Assembly: GCF_003287875.1 (NCBI RefSeq)
Contig: NZ_QMKK01000035.1
Location: 240,726-304,725 of the forward strand
DNA length: 64,000 nucleotides
Reading direction: 5' to 3'
DNA from: Martinezella tropici
Lineage (GTDB): Bacteria; Pseudomonadota; Alphaproteobacteria; Rhizobiales; Rhizobiaceae
The notes below the pieces were generated by a model. That model made no database searches. It was given only the letters and a program-made list of their open reading frames with translations, and had not been told where the DNA came from. This document shows positions 62,502 through 64,000 of the stretch, piece by piece. The position numbers and the translations under genes were made by a program. The first letter of the stretch is position 1. Every line of letters starts with the position of its first letter.

Positions 62502-64000
62502 ATGCGTTTTACGATCAAGCTCAAGCTGCTTCTAACGTTTGCTGTCGTGATCGCCATGCTTCTTGGCACGGCCGTCTACAGCATCAAAACCCTCGGTCAG
62601 GTGAACGACAATTGGTCCGATACATTGTCAGGGCCTGCCGAACGCCTGCGACTTGCGCAGAATCTCGACATCGCCGTCCTGCAGCAGCTGCGGCAGCAGA
62701 AGAACATGCTGTCCTCCGCGTCCGCCGACGAGACGAAAGGCTATATCGCCAAGAGCGATGCAGCGCGTTCCGCATTCGATGCGGATTTTGCAAAAATACT
62801 GGCCAACACCACCGATCAGGACATGGCCTATTGGTCGCAGATCAAGGATCTGTCTGCTGCCTGGCGAAATGCCGACGACCGCATTCGCAGCATGGCACTT
62901 GCGGGCAACGGCAACGGTGCGCTTGAAATTTCGTCGACGGAAGGACGCGACATCAGCACCAAGATCGACGGTGTTCTGGCTCAGATCTTCGATACCGAAC
63001 GTGCGAGGCTGAAACAGGCGGATCAGGATTCGGACGCCGACTACGCCAATGCACGCTTCATTCTCATCATTATCGCCGCCACCGCTTCGATCGTTGCATT
63101 CGTCTCGGCTCTCTGGATCGTCGTTTCGATCAACAAGGGCATCAGCCGTGCCGTCAAGACGGTCCAAACGGTGGCCGACGGTGATCTGAGCGAGTTTGCG
63201 GAAATACGGACGAAGGACGAGATCGGCGAACTTCTTGGCCACGTCAACTCGATGATCGAACGGCTGCGCGGTGTCGTCGCGGATGCTCTGTCGGCTTCCG
63301 ACAATGTCTCCTCGGGCAGCCAGCAGCTGTCGGCCGGTTCCGAGCAGCTCTCCCAGGGCGCCACCGAACAGGCCTCCTCCGCCGAGGAAGCCTCTGCCTC
63401 GATGGAGGAGATGGCCGCCAACATCAAGCAGAATGCCGACAACGCCGCACAGACCGAGAAGATCGCACGTCAGTCCGCCAGAGACGCCGAGGTCAGCGGC
63501 CAGGCCGTCGACCGCGCCGTCAACGCCATGCGCACCATCGCCGAGAAGATCTCCATCGTCCAGGAGATCGCCCGCCAGACCGACCTGCTGGCCCTCAATG
63601 CCGCGGTCGAGGCAGCGCGTGCCGGCGAGCATGGCCGCGGCTTTGCCGTCGTCGCCTCCGAAGTGCGCAAGCTCGCCGAACGCAGCCAGGCGGCGGCCGC
63701 CGAAATCTCCAGCCTCTCGGGTGAGACCGTCACGGTCGCGACCGAAGCCGGCGAGATGCTGTCGCGCCTCGTGCCCGATATCCGCAAGACCGCCGAACTG
63801 GTGGCCGAAATCTCGGCTGCCTGCCGCGAGCAGGATATCGGCGCCTCGCAGATCAACGAGGCGATCCAGCAGCTCGACAAGGTGACGCAGCAGAATGCCG
63901 GTGCCTCCGAAGAGATGTCGGCAACCTCGGAAGAACTGGCCGCCCAGGCAGAGGAGCTGCAGGCTTCCATCGCCTTCTTCAAGGTCGACCAGGCCAATGC
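62502..64000 (+). CDS. Methyl-accepting chemotaxis protein, 3' end outside window
   Basis: At least 499 residues; the C-terminus is cut by the window edge. Membrane helix 1 is about residues 8-28, a periplasmic four-helix-bundle-like region about 29-185, membrane helix 2 about 186-208 ([22 protein letters not shown]), then HAMP ([25 protein letters not shown] in part) and a full signalling hairpin with tip [26 protein letters not shown] precedes ATG 62502. Last visible gene of the chemosensory operon; CheR, CheB or CheD may follow beyond the window. Confidence 0.92.
   Translation, partial: MRFTIKLKLLLTFAVVIAMLLGTAVYSIKTLGQVNDNWSDTLSGPAERLRLAQNLDIAVLQQLRQQKNMLSSASADETKGYIAKSDAARSAFDADFAKILANTTDQDMAYWSQIKDLSAAWRNADDRIRSMALAGNGNGALEISSTEGRDISTKIDGVLAQIFDTERARLKQADQDSDADYANARFILIIIAATASIVAFVSALWIVVSINKGISRAVKTVQTVADGDLSEFAEIRTKDEIGELLGHVNSMIERLRGVVADALSASDNVSSGSQQLSAGSEQLSQGATEQASSAEEASASMEEMAANIKQNADNAAQTEKIARQSARDAEVSGQAVDRAVNAMRTIAEKISIVQEIARQTDLLALNAAVEAARAGEHGRGFAVVASEVRKLAERSQAAAAEISSLSGETVTVATEAGEMLSRLVPDIRKTAELVAEISAACREQDIGASQINEAIQQLDKVTQQNAGASEEMSATSEELAAQAEELQASIAFFKVDQAN

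Overview
The window looks like chromosome or chromid/megaplasmid DNA of a fast-growing Rhizobiales bacterium, most likely Rhizobium or close kin. The reasons are its high GC content, the pcaDCHGB order with a divergent pcaQ, a Liv-type protocatechuate transporter directly behind pcaB, an IclR-type pcaR divergent from pcaIJF, a RIME-like intergenic palindrome, and the general transporter and regulator mix. No rRNA, tRNA, CRISPR array, insertion sequence or prophage was seen. The genus is inferred from gene order and family resemblance, not from a database match.

Region 1 (1-14324) is a nearly complete 4-hydroxybenzoate/protocatechuate regulon. PobA hydroxylates 4-hydroxybenzoate to protocatechuate; PcaHG cleaves the ring; PcaB, PcaC and PcaD convert the product to beta-ketoadipate; PcaIJ transfers CoA and PcaF thiolyses to succinyl-CoA and acetyl-CoA. 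A Liv-type ABC importer (pcaM, N, V and partial W) follows pcaB. Three dedicated regulators are present: PcaQ (LysR), PobR (AraC) and PcaR (IclR). Their likely operators are visible: ATAAC-N6-GTTAT type boxes before pcaD and pcaM, and a perfect 17-bp inverted repeat between pcaR and pcaI.

Region 2 (14.4-28.8 kb) is mixed: a CPA2 cation/proton antiporter with a universal-stress-type tail, an MFS carrier, a GGDEF-EAL protein with a SnoaL-like partner, a divergent SAM methyltransferase, a DUF1127 protein, small membrane-type ORFs, a B12-binding radical SAM protein, a RIME-like repeat with a glyoxalase-fold remnant beside it, a second MFS carrier, and an MHS-family symporter with a large extra loop.

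Region 3 (28.8-46.2 kb) holds a ribose-type sugar ABC importer with a cytosolic LVIVD beta-propeller and an aldo-keto reductase. Two different molybdenum hydroxylases follow in opposite orientation (PaoABC-like, and IorAB-like with a triheme cytochrome c), separated by NIPSNAP and CDP-diacylglycerol pyrophosphatase genes and several strong palindromes.

Region 4 (46.2-54.8 kb) contains an MFS carrier, a TetR regulator, a class III nucleotide cyclase and an O-methyltransferase. Two of their promoter regions share a 16-mer. Next come a PAP2 phosphatase, an OmpR-type two-component system and a VirK/YbjX protein, a set that suggests envelope or lipid modification.

Region 5 (55-64 kb) carries a soluble, degenerate MCP-like protein, an AraC regulator and a tightly overlapping chemosensory operon: REC-HD-GYP, STAS, CheY-like, CheA, CheW, and an MCP that runs off the window end. 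It joins a chemosensory kinase directly to c-di-GMP hydrolysis and is the best candidate here for a less usual system.
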